The translations under genes were made by a program, and so were the position numbers. The notes under the pieces are model-generated. The model was not told the DNA's origin and ran no database searches. It saw only the letters and a list, made by a program, of their open reading frames with translations. This document shows positions 54,976 through 64,000 of a stretch of DNA of 64,000 nucleotides, in pieces. Origin of the DNA: Vombatus ursinus (taxonomy: Eukaryota > Chordata > Mammalia > Diprotodontia > Vombatidae); NCBI RefSeq assembly GCF_900497805.2, contig NW_020954576.1, positions 72,828,458 through 72,892,457 on the forward strand, read 5' to 3'. Every line of letters starts with the position of its first letter. Within the stretch, counting starts at the first letter, position 1.

Positions 54976-55601
54976 CTTCTCTAAGCCTGTATTACAAATC
55001 TTAAAAGGCAATACTTTTAGTCATGTTTGCAAGTTTTGTCATGGATTAAAGCAAGAAGATATAAAGGGATGAAAATAGTTTGGAAACAGTCAAATCAAAA
55101 AGTCATAGTAGTAGAAATATAATAATTAAGACCAGCAGGTCTTTAAAGGGATTTTAAAGCTGTTTTGACATATTCTTTGCTGCCAAAGTAGCTTAGATTT
55201 TTCTGGTCTACACTATTCAAACAAAGAAAAGAATGAACAACAAACAGGTGAGAAGAGACGGGGAAGAGAGTCCATCTGGATCACTCAATATTTTCTTCTT
55301 AACCATAATTGTTCATCAAACTAATCTGTTAAAATGTTTTTTTGGTGGGGATTAAAGGAGGTGGAGGGGGTGCCACTGGTCTATGATTTTATCAGCGTAC
55401 AGAGCTTGGTGGGGAACTTCTACCAACATAAACGAGCCCCTTCCCTGCAAATTATAACCTTGTTGCTAGGGTGATTGCAGCTAGTATAGGGCAGAGGTAT
55501 GACTGAAACACAGGTCTTCCTGATATCATGGTCATTACAAGACATTACCTCTCATTAAAACTAAACTGCATTTTTGGAAGAAAAAAACAACAATGCCTTC
55601 A
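54976..55601. other. unassigned DNA
   Basis: Nothing recognised. Confidence 0.5.
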
Positions 55602-55664
55602 TCGTTAGCACAGTTCTTGGCACATACATGCTAGGCACTAAGTAAATGCTTGTTGATTGGCTTT
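55602..55664 (+). mobile_element. L2 LINE 3' tail
   Basis: agcacagttcttggcacata, taagtaaatgcttgttgatt. Confidence 0.75.
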
Positions 55665-55687
55665 CCTAGCTGTTAAGAAACATCATT

Positions 55688-55892
55688 TATTTGGTGGGTG
55701 ACCATGGGCAAGTGACCTAATCAGCCACTCATCACAAGGTAGTGAGTTGCCAATCACTAGCAGTGCTTACTCAGATACTAGATGATCACTTATAAGCATA
55801 CTGCAAAAGGTATTCACATATTAGGTAGGAAGCTAGAGTAAATGACATCTAGAGTAGAGCCCCATTCAACTCTGAGAGTTTATGATGATATT
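55688..55892 (+). mobile_element. worn SINE with CR1/L3-type tail
   Basis: gtgaccatgggcaagtgacc near the left, tctagagtagagccccattc and gagagtttatgatg near the right; the middle is unusual for the family. Confidence 0.45.
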
Positions 55893-55964
55893 ATACTAAA
55901 GTTGTTAGGGGCTAAATCACCAAGGAAGTTATGGACTCTCCTTCCCCAAAGTTCTTTTCACTGG

Positions 55965-56275
55965 ATATCACCTCATGCTTAGAATAATCTTCTTCCTCAT
56001 TTCTACTTTCTGGATTCCTTCAAGTCCCAGGTAAAACTCCACCTTCTCCAAGAAGCCTTCTCTAATCCCCCTTAATGCTATCACCTTCCCTCTTTGATTA
56101 TCTCCAATTTATTCTGTATAAAGTTTATATGTAGATATTTGTTTGAATGTTGGTTCTTCATTAGACTATGAATTCCTTGGGAGAAGAGAATCTCTTTTGC
56201 CTTTCTTTATTCCCAGCACTTAGTACAGCACCAAACACATAGTAGATACTTAATAAATTATTAACTGACTTTAAA
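55965..56275 (+). mobile_element. L2 LINE 3' end
   Basis: ctggattccttcaagtccca, ctccaccttctccaagaagc, aatttattctgtataaagtt, agcacttagtacagcaccaa, cttaataaattattaactga. Confidence 0.85.
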
Positions 56276-56337
56276 ATATAAAATAAATTCTGAGTTTGAA
56301 GAAAAGGAGTCATTAAGATGTGTCTCTCTCTCTCTAT

Positions 56338-56905
56338 GTTAGAACCACAGAAGGAAGAAACCTAAGAGATCATCTAATCTAGCCCTTAGTTGAATCTAGA
56401 ATCCTCTGTACAAATCTCTAGTAAGTGATCATTCAGTCTCTGTTTAGATGTCTTCAGTAATAGGGACATCACTACCACCTGAGGTAACTATAATCATGAA
56501 ATTTTCTCTGTTATCCAGCCAAATTATTATTATTATCATCATTATTATTATTACTATATTACCCCTACTCACTGGACCCAGTTCTATGTACTACCACTCC
56601 CCTTCCACCAGTGACAGAGTAAAATAAATCTCTAATCCCTCTTCCATATGACTGAATTTTGGAAGGTAGCTCTCAGGTCACCCTGAAATTTTCCCTTTCC
56701 TAGGATAAACATTCCAAATCCTTTCAATCATTCATTTTCCTTATAACATGATTTTAAGTTCCTTCATTATCTTGTTTATAATCCTCTGTCACTGTCCTTC
56801 TACAACATCTTGCCCAGAGTTAAACAAAATACTCAGATGTCCTCTGACCAGGGGAAAACACTGCAGAGACTATGACTTCCCTCTCTCCAGACACTATACC
56901 TTAAC
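56338..56905 (-). mobile_element. L3/CR1 LINE, antisense
   Basis: gaagaaacctaagagatcat, ctctgtttagatgtcttcag, gttctatgtactaccactcc, tcctaggataaacattccaa, atgtcctctgaccagggg: the same reversed CR1/L3 series as 33015-34060. A TTA-rich insert lies at 56523-56560. Confidence 0.7.
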
Positions 56906-57274
56906 ATGCTACCCTTCTTTTAATGGACTTTCAAATGGAGAGTGACAACCAGGAAGGTGAAGGGCTTATACAACTCAGTGTTGTATAAGGATCAGCTGTA
57001 GGAACCGGGAATGCTTACTTTGTGAAAGGAAAGATTCAGAATGGACAGGATAGCAAACATGAAGGATTTGAAGGGCTGATATGTGGAAAAGTAAGAAGTA
57101 CACTAGTTTTGATGCAATCCTATTTAATTTTTTTTTTATCGCTTGAGTGGTTCCTTATTATACATCTGATCTTGCTCTCCCTCAATTTCTAGAGTATTCA
57201 TTTGGCACTTAGTCTATGATATATCAGGTTATTATTTATCCATGAATAAGTCCTGTCATATCTTTCCCACTACC
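56906..57274. other. unassigned DNA
   Basis: Nothing recognised. Confidence 0.5.
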
Positions 57275-58180
57275 AACTCCCTAGGCAGGCTTTCATTACC
57301 TCTCACCCATGCCATTACCAGAATTCTGACTTATCTACTCATTTTTAGCTCTCCCTACTTCAATTCATCTTAAGCGCTGCTGCCAGAGTAACCTTGCCAA
57401 AGTAGAGCTCTGCTCCTAATAATAACTCACATTTACACAGCACTTTGCAAAATTATTTTCTCACAATAACAACATAAGGAAGGAAGTATGCATATTATAA
57501 TCTCCATTTTATAGCTGAGGTCCTAAAGCTCAGAGAGGCCATATGATTTGCCTAGGAGCCATTTTGGCTAGTGTCAGAGCTAGGACTCAAACCCAGATCT
57601 TCCTACAGTGTAGTGCTCTTTCCTTCAGATCATACTGTATCTCCTGTCACTTATTTGCTCAGAAACCATCAATGATATTTCCTTACTTGCTATAAAACAT
57701 CCAAAATCCTTAGCCTGGGATGCAAGGTTTTCAGTGGTTTGGCCCCAAACTCTCTTTCCAGCCTTATCCTATTATTATTCTCCTCATTCTTCATGGACTT
57801 CCAATTGGTTCTGGAAAACTATATTTTCTTATCCCGAGAGTTTTTGTTCACCCTATTTATTCTGTCCAGAATGAAGCATTTGTCTCCTACTCTGCCTACC
57901 CAATTCCTCTGAATCCTTCAAGGTCCAGAGCAAATGCTATCTCCTCCAGTAAGTCTTCCCCTTCCTTATAGGCTTAAGAGATCTCTTCTTCCATTGAATT
58001 TCAACGATCATGGTCTATGTTGTATTACCGAAATCTGTGTTCATGTTTCATCTTCTCTAACTACAATCTCTATGATTGCAAGGACAGTCTCGTTCATCTC
58101 TGTAGCCCTCATAGTATGTAACACAGCCCCTTGAATGTAGTAGACCCTCCGAAATATTTTCTTCTTGGTCTTTTCAACTT
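57275..58180 (+). mobile_element. L2 LINE 3' region, split by MIR
   Basis: Left part: gccattaccagaattctgac, agagtaaccttgccaaagta. Right part (from 57649): cttatttgctcagaaaccat, aaatccttagcctgggatgc, ggtttggccccaaactctct, gaatccttcaaggtccagag, aatgctatctcctccag, agcccctt. One of the better L2 3' regions here. The 57720-57971 open frame lies inside it. Confidence 0.82.
57422..57648 (-). mobile_element. MIR-type SINE inside L2
   Basis: acatttacacagcactttgc, aatctccattttatagctga, catatgatttgcctaggagc, gactcaaacccagatcttcc. Confidence 0.8.
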
Positions 58181-58184
58181 GATT

Positions 58185-58265
58185 GAGGACAAAGGTCTTT
58201 CTAATTCTTTGTACTTTGTGTATTAACTATCACAGTTTTCTGGCACAAGGTAGATGCTCCTTAAA
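58185..58265 (+). mobile_element. L2 LINE 3' scrap
   Basis: gaggacaaaggtctttctaa, ttttctggcacaaggtagat, gctccttaaatactta. Confidence 0.6.
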
Positions 58266-58404
58266 TACTTAGTGTTCATTATGATATTTTCCAAGATTTT
58301 TATACTAATTCAGGTCCTTCATCTTAAACTTCTATATCCCCTTTTATAATTCAGTTAGAGCTTTCCAAACTTTTCACATAAATTTGTCTGGTTTCAGTTA
58401 ATCT

Positions 58405-58568
58405 ACTTATAGGATCATAGACTTAGTTCTTGAAGAGACCTTAGAGGTCATCTAATCCAACTTCTTTGTGTTAGAGAATAGGAAACTAAGGCCCAAAGAT
58501 GGGAAATAATTTGCCCATGGTCACACACAGGGAGTAATTAGAAGAGCCAGGATTAAAATGTAGACTAC
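58405..58568 (-). mobile_element. CR1/L3-tailed SINE (first of a tandem pair)
   Basis: ataggatcatagacttagtt, agaggtcatctaatccaact, ggaaactaaggcccaaagat, ccatggtcacacacag. Confidence 0.82.
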
Positions 58569-58752
58569 AGGATCATAGATTTTGGGTTGTGGAAAAAAAA
58601 AAACTAAGAAGCTAAGTCTCTACATTTTATAGATGAGGCATGGAGAGGTTGAGTGACTTGCCCAGGGTTACACAGCTAATGTCTCTAATGTAGTATTAAA
58701 TTTTCAGCATTCAAATCCATTTCGCTTTTCATTATACTGTGCTGTTTCCCAA
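58569..58752 (-). mobile_element. CR1/L3-tailed SINE (second of a tandem pair)
   Basis: ggatcatagattttgggttg, attttatagatgaggcatgg, gagtgacttgcccagggtta, attatactgtgctgtttccc. The two copies abut in the same orientation. Confidence 0.8.
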
Positions 58753-58956
58753 GATCAAGATTTCTCTTAGGCCTCACCCTATTTTTAACTTTTCTTTTCT
58801 CTTTCCTCCAATTACCTATCTTCACTCCTGATGTGTTCCACACTCCACTAGAATATCTCTCCCCTCCCCCCATGCTGACTATATTTGCATTTCTTTTGTT
58901 TCTGCTACACTTATAACTACATAATCACAATACATTTTTTGTATACAATAGAGAGC

Positions 58957-59012
58957 GTCCCACAACTCTCAGTGCAGTTTTAAGTTTAAAACTGCACTGA
59001 GACTTTTGGGAG
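58957..59012. mobile_element. near-perfect hairpin, mariner-like MITE
   Basis: 24-bp arms at 58959-58982 (cccacaactctcagtgcag plus tttta) and 58987-59010 (taaaactgcactgagac plus ttttggg) pair with two mismatches around a 4-base centre. The sequence recalls short palindromic Tc1/mariner-type MITEs starting gggtgtcccaaaag. Transcribed, it would fold into a miRNA-precursor-like stem. Confidence 0.6.
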
Positions 59013-59034
59013 AACTTATATCATTATTATCTCT

Positions 59035-59262
59035 AACAACAAGCATCTAAGGAGCACCTACCATATTTCAGGGAACTGTGGAAGGTACTATATGAAATAC
59101 AAAGAATTAGAAGATGTGCCCTTTCCCAACGCAGATAAATAGACCAATCATCAAATAGTTATTGAACTTTAATTGCTTAAAACTATACTAACAAGAAGAA
59201 GACTATTTCAATTGTCCAGGCATGAGGTACTGAGGGCTTAGAATAGGATTGTTATTTCCACT
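59035..59262 (-). mobile_element. L2 LINE 3' end, antisense
   Basis: caagcatctaaggagcacct, ccatatttcagggaactgtg, caattgtccaggcatgaggt, actgagggctt. Confidence 0.7.
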
Positions 59263-59274
59263 TAAGGTTTCTCC

Positions 59275-59985
59275 CTAAACCAGTCCAACCACCACTTAAC
59301 TATTAAATTTGTCTTCCTAAAGAATAAGTATTACCATGTCATCCCTTATTCAATGAACTCCAATGGTTCCCTATTACTCCCAGAATCAAATATAAAATCC
59401 TCTGTTTGGCTTTTAAAGCCTTTCATAACCTGGCCCCTTTCTACCTTTCCAGTCTTACATCTCATTCCCATCCACTTACTTTGCTGTCAAGTGACACCAG
59501 CCTCCTTGCTGTTCCCCAGACAAGGTACTCCATCTCCAGACTCCAGGAATTTTCATTTGTTCTCCATGCCTATAACCCTCTCTCTCCTCATATCCAATTT
59601 CTGACTTCCCTGGCTTCCTTCAAGTTCCAAATAAAATTCCACCTTCTGCAAAAAGCTTTTCTTAGTCCTCCTTAATCTCAATGCCTTCCCTCCAAGACTA
59701 CTTCCAATTTATTCTATATAGATGTATACAGATCTATAGGATGTATCTTCATGTAGGAGATAAACCCTATATGTATCCTATAGTATATATACATGTTATA
59801 TAGCCTATAGAAAGATAGCCTATAAATCTCTATCTAAATCTATCTTGTTTATACATCGTTGTTTACATGCTATGTCCTTCATTAGACTGTGAGCTCCTTG
59901 AGATCAGAGCAGGTATCATTATTTGTTGCCTTTTTCTGTTTGTCTACATAGCAGATGCTTAATAAAATCTTATTGACTTGACATA
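59275..59985 (+). mobile_element. L2 LINE 3' region, sense
   Basis: attcaatgaactccaatggt, ctctgtttggcttttaaagc, ctttcataacctggcccctt, ttccctggcttccttcaagt, tagactgtgagctccttgag, ending aataaaatcttattgacttg. A TATA-rich expansion lies at 59712-59800. Confidence 0.88.
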
Positions 59986-59987
59986 AA

Positions 59988-60112
59988 GAGAGAATGTGTA
60001 GGAGGAGGGGATGGTCAACAATGTCAAATGCATCAGAATGGGCTGAGAAGGATGAAGCCTGAGAAAACACCATCTGATTAGGCAATTAATCGATCATTGC
60101 TAATTCAGTGAC
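59988..60112 (-). mobile_element. L2 LINE ORF2 scrap, antisense
   Basis: gatggtcaacaatgtcaaat is the reverse of the coding phrase for FDIVDH, the L2 reverse-transcriptase motif. tcgatcattgctaattcagt continues as in antisense L2. Probably part of the same antisense copy as 59035-59262. Confidence 0.65.
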
Positions 60113-60232
60113 CTTTGCTTATGCCTTGAATGTCTACCCTACTTCTCTCTGCCTACCTAAACAGTTCAAGGCCCAGTTCAAAACCTTCCTTTCCTGTAAA
60201 TATTTTTCTGACCACCTCAGCTTCCTAAAGCA
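60113..60232 (+). mobile_element. L2 LINE 3' fragment
   Basis: acctttgcttatgccttgaa, aacagttcaaggcccagttc, aaaaccttcctttcctg. Confidence 0.6.
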
Positions 60233-60254
60233 TTGTCCTTTTCATAATAACAAA

Positions 60255-60420
60255 TCATAAGTATGGTGCACTTTACAAAGTTTTCTCCCAGCAAAAACAA
60301 ACAAACAAAACAAAACAAACCCAAAACCCTATGAGATAGATAGCTCAAGTATTATAATCACTATTTTACTCATAAGAAAACTTACTTAAGATCAGAGATG
60401 TGAAGGAAATTTCCTTTAAT
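60255..60420 (-). mobile_element. MIR-type SINE
   Basis: tatggtgcactttacaaagt, ccctatgagatagatagctc, actattttactcataagaaa, with a caaa-rich insertion (60294-60318). Confidence 0.55.
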
Positions 60421-60477
60421 CCCATGGATGAATCTCATATGCAAATGCAAGGAAAGTTAGCTAATGCTAACTTTAAA

Positions 60478-60715
60478 GTAACTAGGTGATTCAGTGTTTA
60501 GAACATTGGGCCTGGAGTCAGGAAGACTTGAGTTCAAATCCAATCTCAGACACCTACTGGCTGTGTGACTCTGGGCGAGTCACTTAACCTCTCTTTGCCT
60601 CAGTTTCCTACCTCCCAGAGTTGATGCAAAGGTCAAATAAGACAATATTTGTAAAGCACTTAGCACAGTGTCTGGCACATAGTAGGTGCTACATAGATGC
60701 TAGCTATCATCATCA
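60478..60715 (+). mobile_element. tRNA SINE with MIR/L2-type tail
   Basis: gtaactaggtgattcagtgt, gagttcaaatccaatctcag, gggcgagtcacttaacctct, tcaaataagacaatatttgt, tctggcacatagtaggtgct. Confidence 0.88.
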
Positions 60716-60774
60716 TATGATTATTACACCATGGTAAACCTTCCAGAGTGCAGATACTTTTTTGTGGTTTTATG

Positions 60775-61119
60775 TCTTAAACACTCCATCAACTATTCCA
60801 TATCTGGGATCCTTTCCCTCCTCAATTCTACCTTTTAGAATCCCTGGTCTCCTTCCAGATTAAATTCAAGTACCACCTGCTATAAGAGGTCTTTCCCACT
60901 CTCCTCAGTTGGTAGTCCCTTCCCCACTACCTTCTGTCTACTATACTCTGCTTGTATCTTGTATCACTTATTAGGTATATGTTGTATCTCCTATTAAATG
61001 TTAGCTCCTTGAGAAGAGGGTCTGTTTTTAATTTTTCTTTGTATCCCCAGTGCTTAACAAGGTGCTTGACATGCAGTAGTGGTTTAATTAGTGCTTACTG
61101 ATTGATTGATTGATTGATT
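60775..61119 (+). mobile_element. L2 LINE 3' end
   Basis: ctggtctccttccagattaa, accacctgctataagaggtc, tttgtatccccagtgcttaa, ttagtgcttactgattgatt, ending in a gatt repeat as L2 does. Confidence 0.88.
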
Positions 61120-61464
61120 CTTGGAAGTACAGAGTGAGCTGAAACTTGATAACATGAACAGAATAAGGCCCATAATGAAAGTTTGCCATATTATCACCAA
61201 GTCTTGCTCATGGGTTCCATTCATGATTTCAGAAATTGTGTTATTTTGTACTGTTGCTTGGGGAAAAATATACTTTCTTGGTAAGTATTGGGTCTGTTAA
61301 CAATGGAAATCTGGCTAGCATTTCAAAGCACTTCAACACTTTTGATTGCATCCTTTTAGACACTGAACGTTAAGTTTCTGCTGACAAGAACATTATACAT
61401 TTCAAAATAATGTGAAAATGTCCAGAGAAATCATCTTCCAATCTGATTATCTCCTTGTGTTTTG
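61120..61464. other. unassigned DNA
   Basis: Nothing recognised. Confidence 0.5.
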
Positions 61465-61775
61465 GTGGCCTATTTAGCATGCCTGGAATGTGGAACACCC
61501 CACAAATCTGCCCGCTGAAATGCCTTCCTTTAAGGTTCAGTTCAGGTGCCAACTCATTCCCTGAAACCACCTCACCACTCATTCCAGTTCAGTTGTTACT
61601 CCTTTTTAAGATCTCTCCTGTTAAATTTCTCCTAATGCAAATAAGCAACTCATATAGTTATTGTATACATGCTTTATCTTCTCTACTAGGTTATAAGTTG
61701 TCAAGGATGGGGACTGTTTGTTTTTCCTATTTGTATCCCCAACATCTAATATATACTTCCTTGCATTTTTTTCTT
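61465..61775 (+). mobile_element. L2 LINE 3' region
   Basis: agcatgcctggaatgtggaa, aggttcagttcaggtgccaa, ctaggttataagttgtcaag, ctatttgtatccccaacatc. The 111-codon open frame here is part of the element. Confidence 0.7.
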
Positions 61776-61849
61776 GGCCTAGATCTATGATTTCATCAAG
61801 GAAGGGGACTCCAAGATAAAGAAATGCTCCATATCCATTGCCATTGGCA

Positions 61850-61945
61850 ATTACTCTACAACTTAAGGTCTTAGAAAATTATCTAGGGCATTTAGAGGTT
61901 AAGTGATCTGTCTAGGATCACACAGCTGGTATTAGAAATGAGACT
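61850..61945 (-). mobile_element. SINE fragment, antisense
   Basis: aggtcttagaaaattatcta, gaggttaagtgatctgtcta, ggatcacacagctggtatta. Confidence 0.65.
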
Positions 61946-62249
61946 TGAAATGTTTGTTGAATCAAAAGCTAATATCATAGTTAAAATAAAAGCAAGGAAA
62001 GTGTGATTAGGGCTCAAATCTAGCAGAAGCACAGGAAATCATAATGAAACTATGTTTTTTTAAGGAAAACTAGCACCCTTGCTAGAAATGGGAGTATCAT
62101 GTACCAATGTCAGAGTGTTAAGTCCAAGAATCTAATATCTCTAATTAAATAGCTAAAACACAAACGTATGTTCTAGTCCAATCAATGAACCCAGCCCAAA
62201 TTAGGAGAAAAAATCATCAAAGACCATTTAAAACTAACTCAAATGCCAA

Positions 62250-62950
62250 TACACTTTGAAAGAGTACATTAGTGACGCAAATGTGATAAGCGCAATACAC
62301 AGCAAAAAAACAAAGAAACTCATTAGACAATACTATGGGACTCGGCTTTATATTTTGGCCTTTGGGAGTTAAAAAGGCACAGAAACAATTATTTCTTACT
62401 TATTCTGGGAGTTTATTTGTGTATAATAACAATGTTTTTCAAAGGTCCAAAATGTTTACTTGGCATTCTTTTTATAGGATGTAACATAAACACATAGCAA
62501 GAATTTTATAATAAATTTTGAAAAACATTAAACTTTACTTACTCCAGTTATCTGTCCCTTTTCCTCCTCTCTAATCAGTTCTTTGGGGGTAGAAATGAGA
62601 TTATACAATGTCAACACTTATTGCTGATCTCATCACCTTGGTCCAATGTAATCTATTTCAGCTATGCCTTTGCACCCCTTTGAAATAAGTAATTTCAAGA
62701 GGCAACTGTGATTGTGTCATTTATTTACTAATCACTGGTAATATAAACCCTATTTTTGTTGGTGCCAATTTGCATTTAGAAGAAGAGACTTTTTTGTAAA
62801 AAGAAAGGGTGAAAGGAAATTAATAAACAAAGATACTATGGCTCATTACAAGTGAGTTCTGGGTATTCTGATGACTTTCATTAATGTTTGTACCCTCATT
62901 TGTCATTTGATTCAAAAATAGGTTAAACAGGGTTTCTTGTAGTCTAAATA
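62250..62950. promoter_or_regulatory. candidate conserved non-coding element
   Basis: About 700 bases without visible repeats: gactcggctttatattttgg, ggaaattaataaacaaagat, gactttcattaatgtttgta, gattgtgtcatttatttact. Texture like the other two candidate tracts. Inference only. Confidence 0.22.
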
Positions 62951-63017
62951 GTTTTATAACTCATACTGGTAGCCCTGGGCTATAGGAAGTAAGTAGGATA
63001 TGAGCTTACTTGTAGGA

Positions 63018-63180
63018 CCTGAAAAATAATCAAATTTGGAAAGAATCTCAGAGGTCATTCTGACCAACCCATAGACCAGGAATCCCCTTCCAATATCTTC
63101 CAAAAGCAGTAATCCACAAACAAACTTGAAGAGCTAAATAATGGAGAACTCACAACTTCATGTGGAGTTCGGACTGGCCA
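63018..63180 (-). mobile_element. L3/CR1 LINE 3' part, antisense
   Basis: tttggaaagaatctcagagg, gaccaacccatagaccagga, aatggagaactcacaacttc. Confidence 0.55.
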
Positions 63181-63477
63181 ACAGTAGAACAGGCACCAGG
63201 TCCAAGAACAGATAGCAGGAATCAGAGGATTCCAGGAGTCAACAACGGATTATATAGATGGCCAACAGGTTAAGAACAGATATAAGGAATTAGATACAAA
63301 ACTGAACATTGAGAAATTCAGGTAGTCAGTATGGAGTCGAACCTAGGCAATCATCTGAACAACAAGGAAGGGATATTAGAGGAAGAAGTTTTGATTCATT
63401 AACCACCTCACTTGTATAGAGAATGGGCAAAAAGCTAAGGCAACCCATTCTGATATAGGGACTCCTCACATCTCAAG
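63181..63477. other. unassigned DNA
   Basis: Nothing recognised. Confidence 0.45.
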
Positions 63478-63578
63478 TCTCATCCCAAACTAGCTATTAC
63501 CTGTGTGAGCTTGGGCAAGTCATTTAATGTCTTTAGACCTCAGTTTCCTCATCAGTAAAATGAGAGAGTTGGGCTACA
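63478..63578 (+). mobile_element. CR1/L3-tailed SINE, cut short
   Basis: gagcttgggcaagtcattta, agacctcagtttcctcatca, atgagagagttgggctacat; the tail is cut where the next SINE begins. Confidence 0.75.
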
Positions 63579-63579
63579 T

Positions 63580-63832
63580 GGAGAGCTAGGTGGCACAAGG
63601 GATAGAATCCTGAGGCTGGAGTCTAGAAGACAAGTTCAAAATCAGCTTCAGATACTTACTAGCTGTGTGACCTTGGGCAAGTCACCTAACTTCTATTTGC
63701 CTCAGTTTTCTCAACTGTAAAATGGGAATATTAACCAACTTCCCAGGCTTGTTGTGAGGATCAACTGAGATAATATTTGTAAAGGGCTTAGCATAGTGCT
63801 TGGCACATAGTAGGTGCTTAAATTCTTATTCC
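63580..63832 (+). mobile_element. tRNA SINE with MIR/L2-type tail
   Basis: gagagctaggtggcacaagg, ctgtgtgaccttgggcaagt, ttgttgtgaggatcaactga, gtgcttggcacatagtaggt. Inserted at the end of the preceding SINE. Confidence 0.88.
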
Positions 63833-64000
63833 TTTGCCCCCACTTCTCTTCTTCAGCTATTATTCTATATACTTCCTGTCCTATAGAACTTCTCTCAGAG
63901 TATGGGCAAACCTGTCCTTCCAGGGAGAAAAAGTGGGTACACCTGGTTGGGATTAGAAAAAAAAGAGAGGGCAGGAAACTCTCGTAAATAAATTATTTGA

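Noticed and set aside
61455-61790. 111-codon open frame
   Set aside because: Lies within an L2 3' region.
1-64000. Search for LTR elements, Polintons or toxin genes
   Set aside because: No terminal direct repeats, capsid-, envelope- or integrase-like frames were recognised anywhere in the window.

Overview
The window reads as a stretch of marsupial (metatherian) nuclear genome, intergenic or deep-intronic, with no recognisable host protein-coding gene, tRNA, rRNA or CRISPR array. The call rests on the repeats. There are many copies of a tRNA-derived SINE with the head ggcagctaggtggcacagtg, some ending in a short poly(A) and others in an RTE-type (acaac)n tail. Alongside them are SINEs with MIR/L2-type and CR1/L3-type tails, abundant L2 and L3/CR1 LINE relics, marsupial-type L1 3' ends, a half-L1 (HAL1) element, and hAT-type MITEs. 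CpG is scarce and AT content is high. I cannot tell American from Australian marsupials by eye. I saw no LTR element or endogenous retrovirus.

Layout. 1-8570: old SINE/L2 debris around a 1.7-kb antisense L2 with a reverse-transcriptase motif, itself interrupted by a microsatellite and a hAT MITE. 8570-11990: mostly unassigned sequence with a CTCF-like motif. 11994-12444: a 450-base polypurine tract containing a 10-N assembly gap. 13093-13870: an L1 insertion that carried flanking DNA with it (3' transduction). 14836-17793: an L1 in the head-on arrangement expected from twin priming, with another L1 tail inserted in it. 17800-26520: L2, MIR, hAT and L1 fragments. 26628-27119: an open, one-stop relic on the minus strand resembling the C-terminal endonuclease region of R2/R4-type LINEs. 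28098-32170: an unusual locus with a ~460-bp, ~94%-identical inverted repeat around 1.9 kb of scrambled L1, flanked by an older direct duplication. 33015-35965: an antisense CR1/L3 LINE followed by a 5'-truncated L1. 37090-49390: SINEs, L2 and MITEs separated by unassigned DNA. 49378-52553: a nearly complete HAL1 with a 16-bp target-site duplication, inserted in a SINE and itself hit by a SINE. 52554-64000: dense L2/L3/SINE relics and a 24-bp-arm hairpin MITE.

Three AT-rich tracts without visible repeats (about 4560-5160, 40600-41080, 62250-62950) are the best places to look for conserved regulatory DNA. All open frames of 60-180 codons that I examined are explained by LINE coding relics, low-complexity repeats or chance. 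All family names and percent identities come from reading by eye, not from database searches. Element borders are good to about 10-30 bases unless a target-site duplication is quoted.
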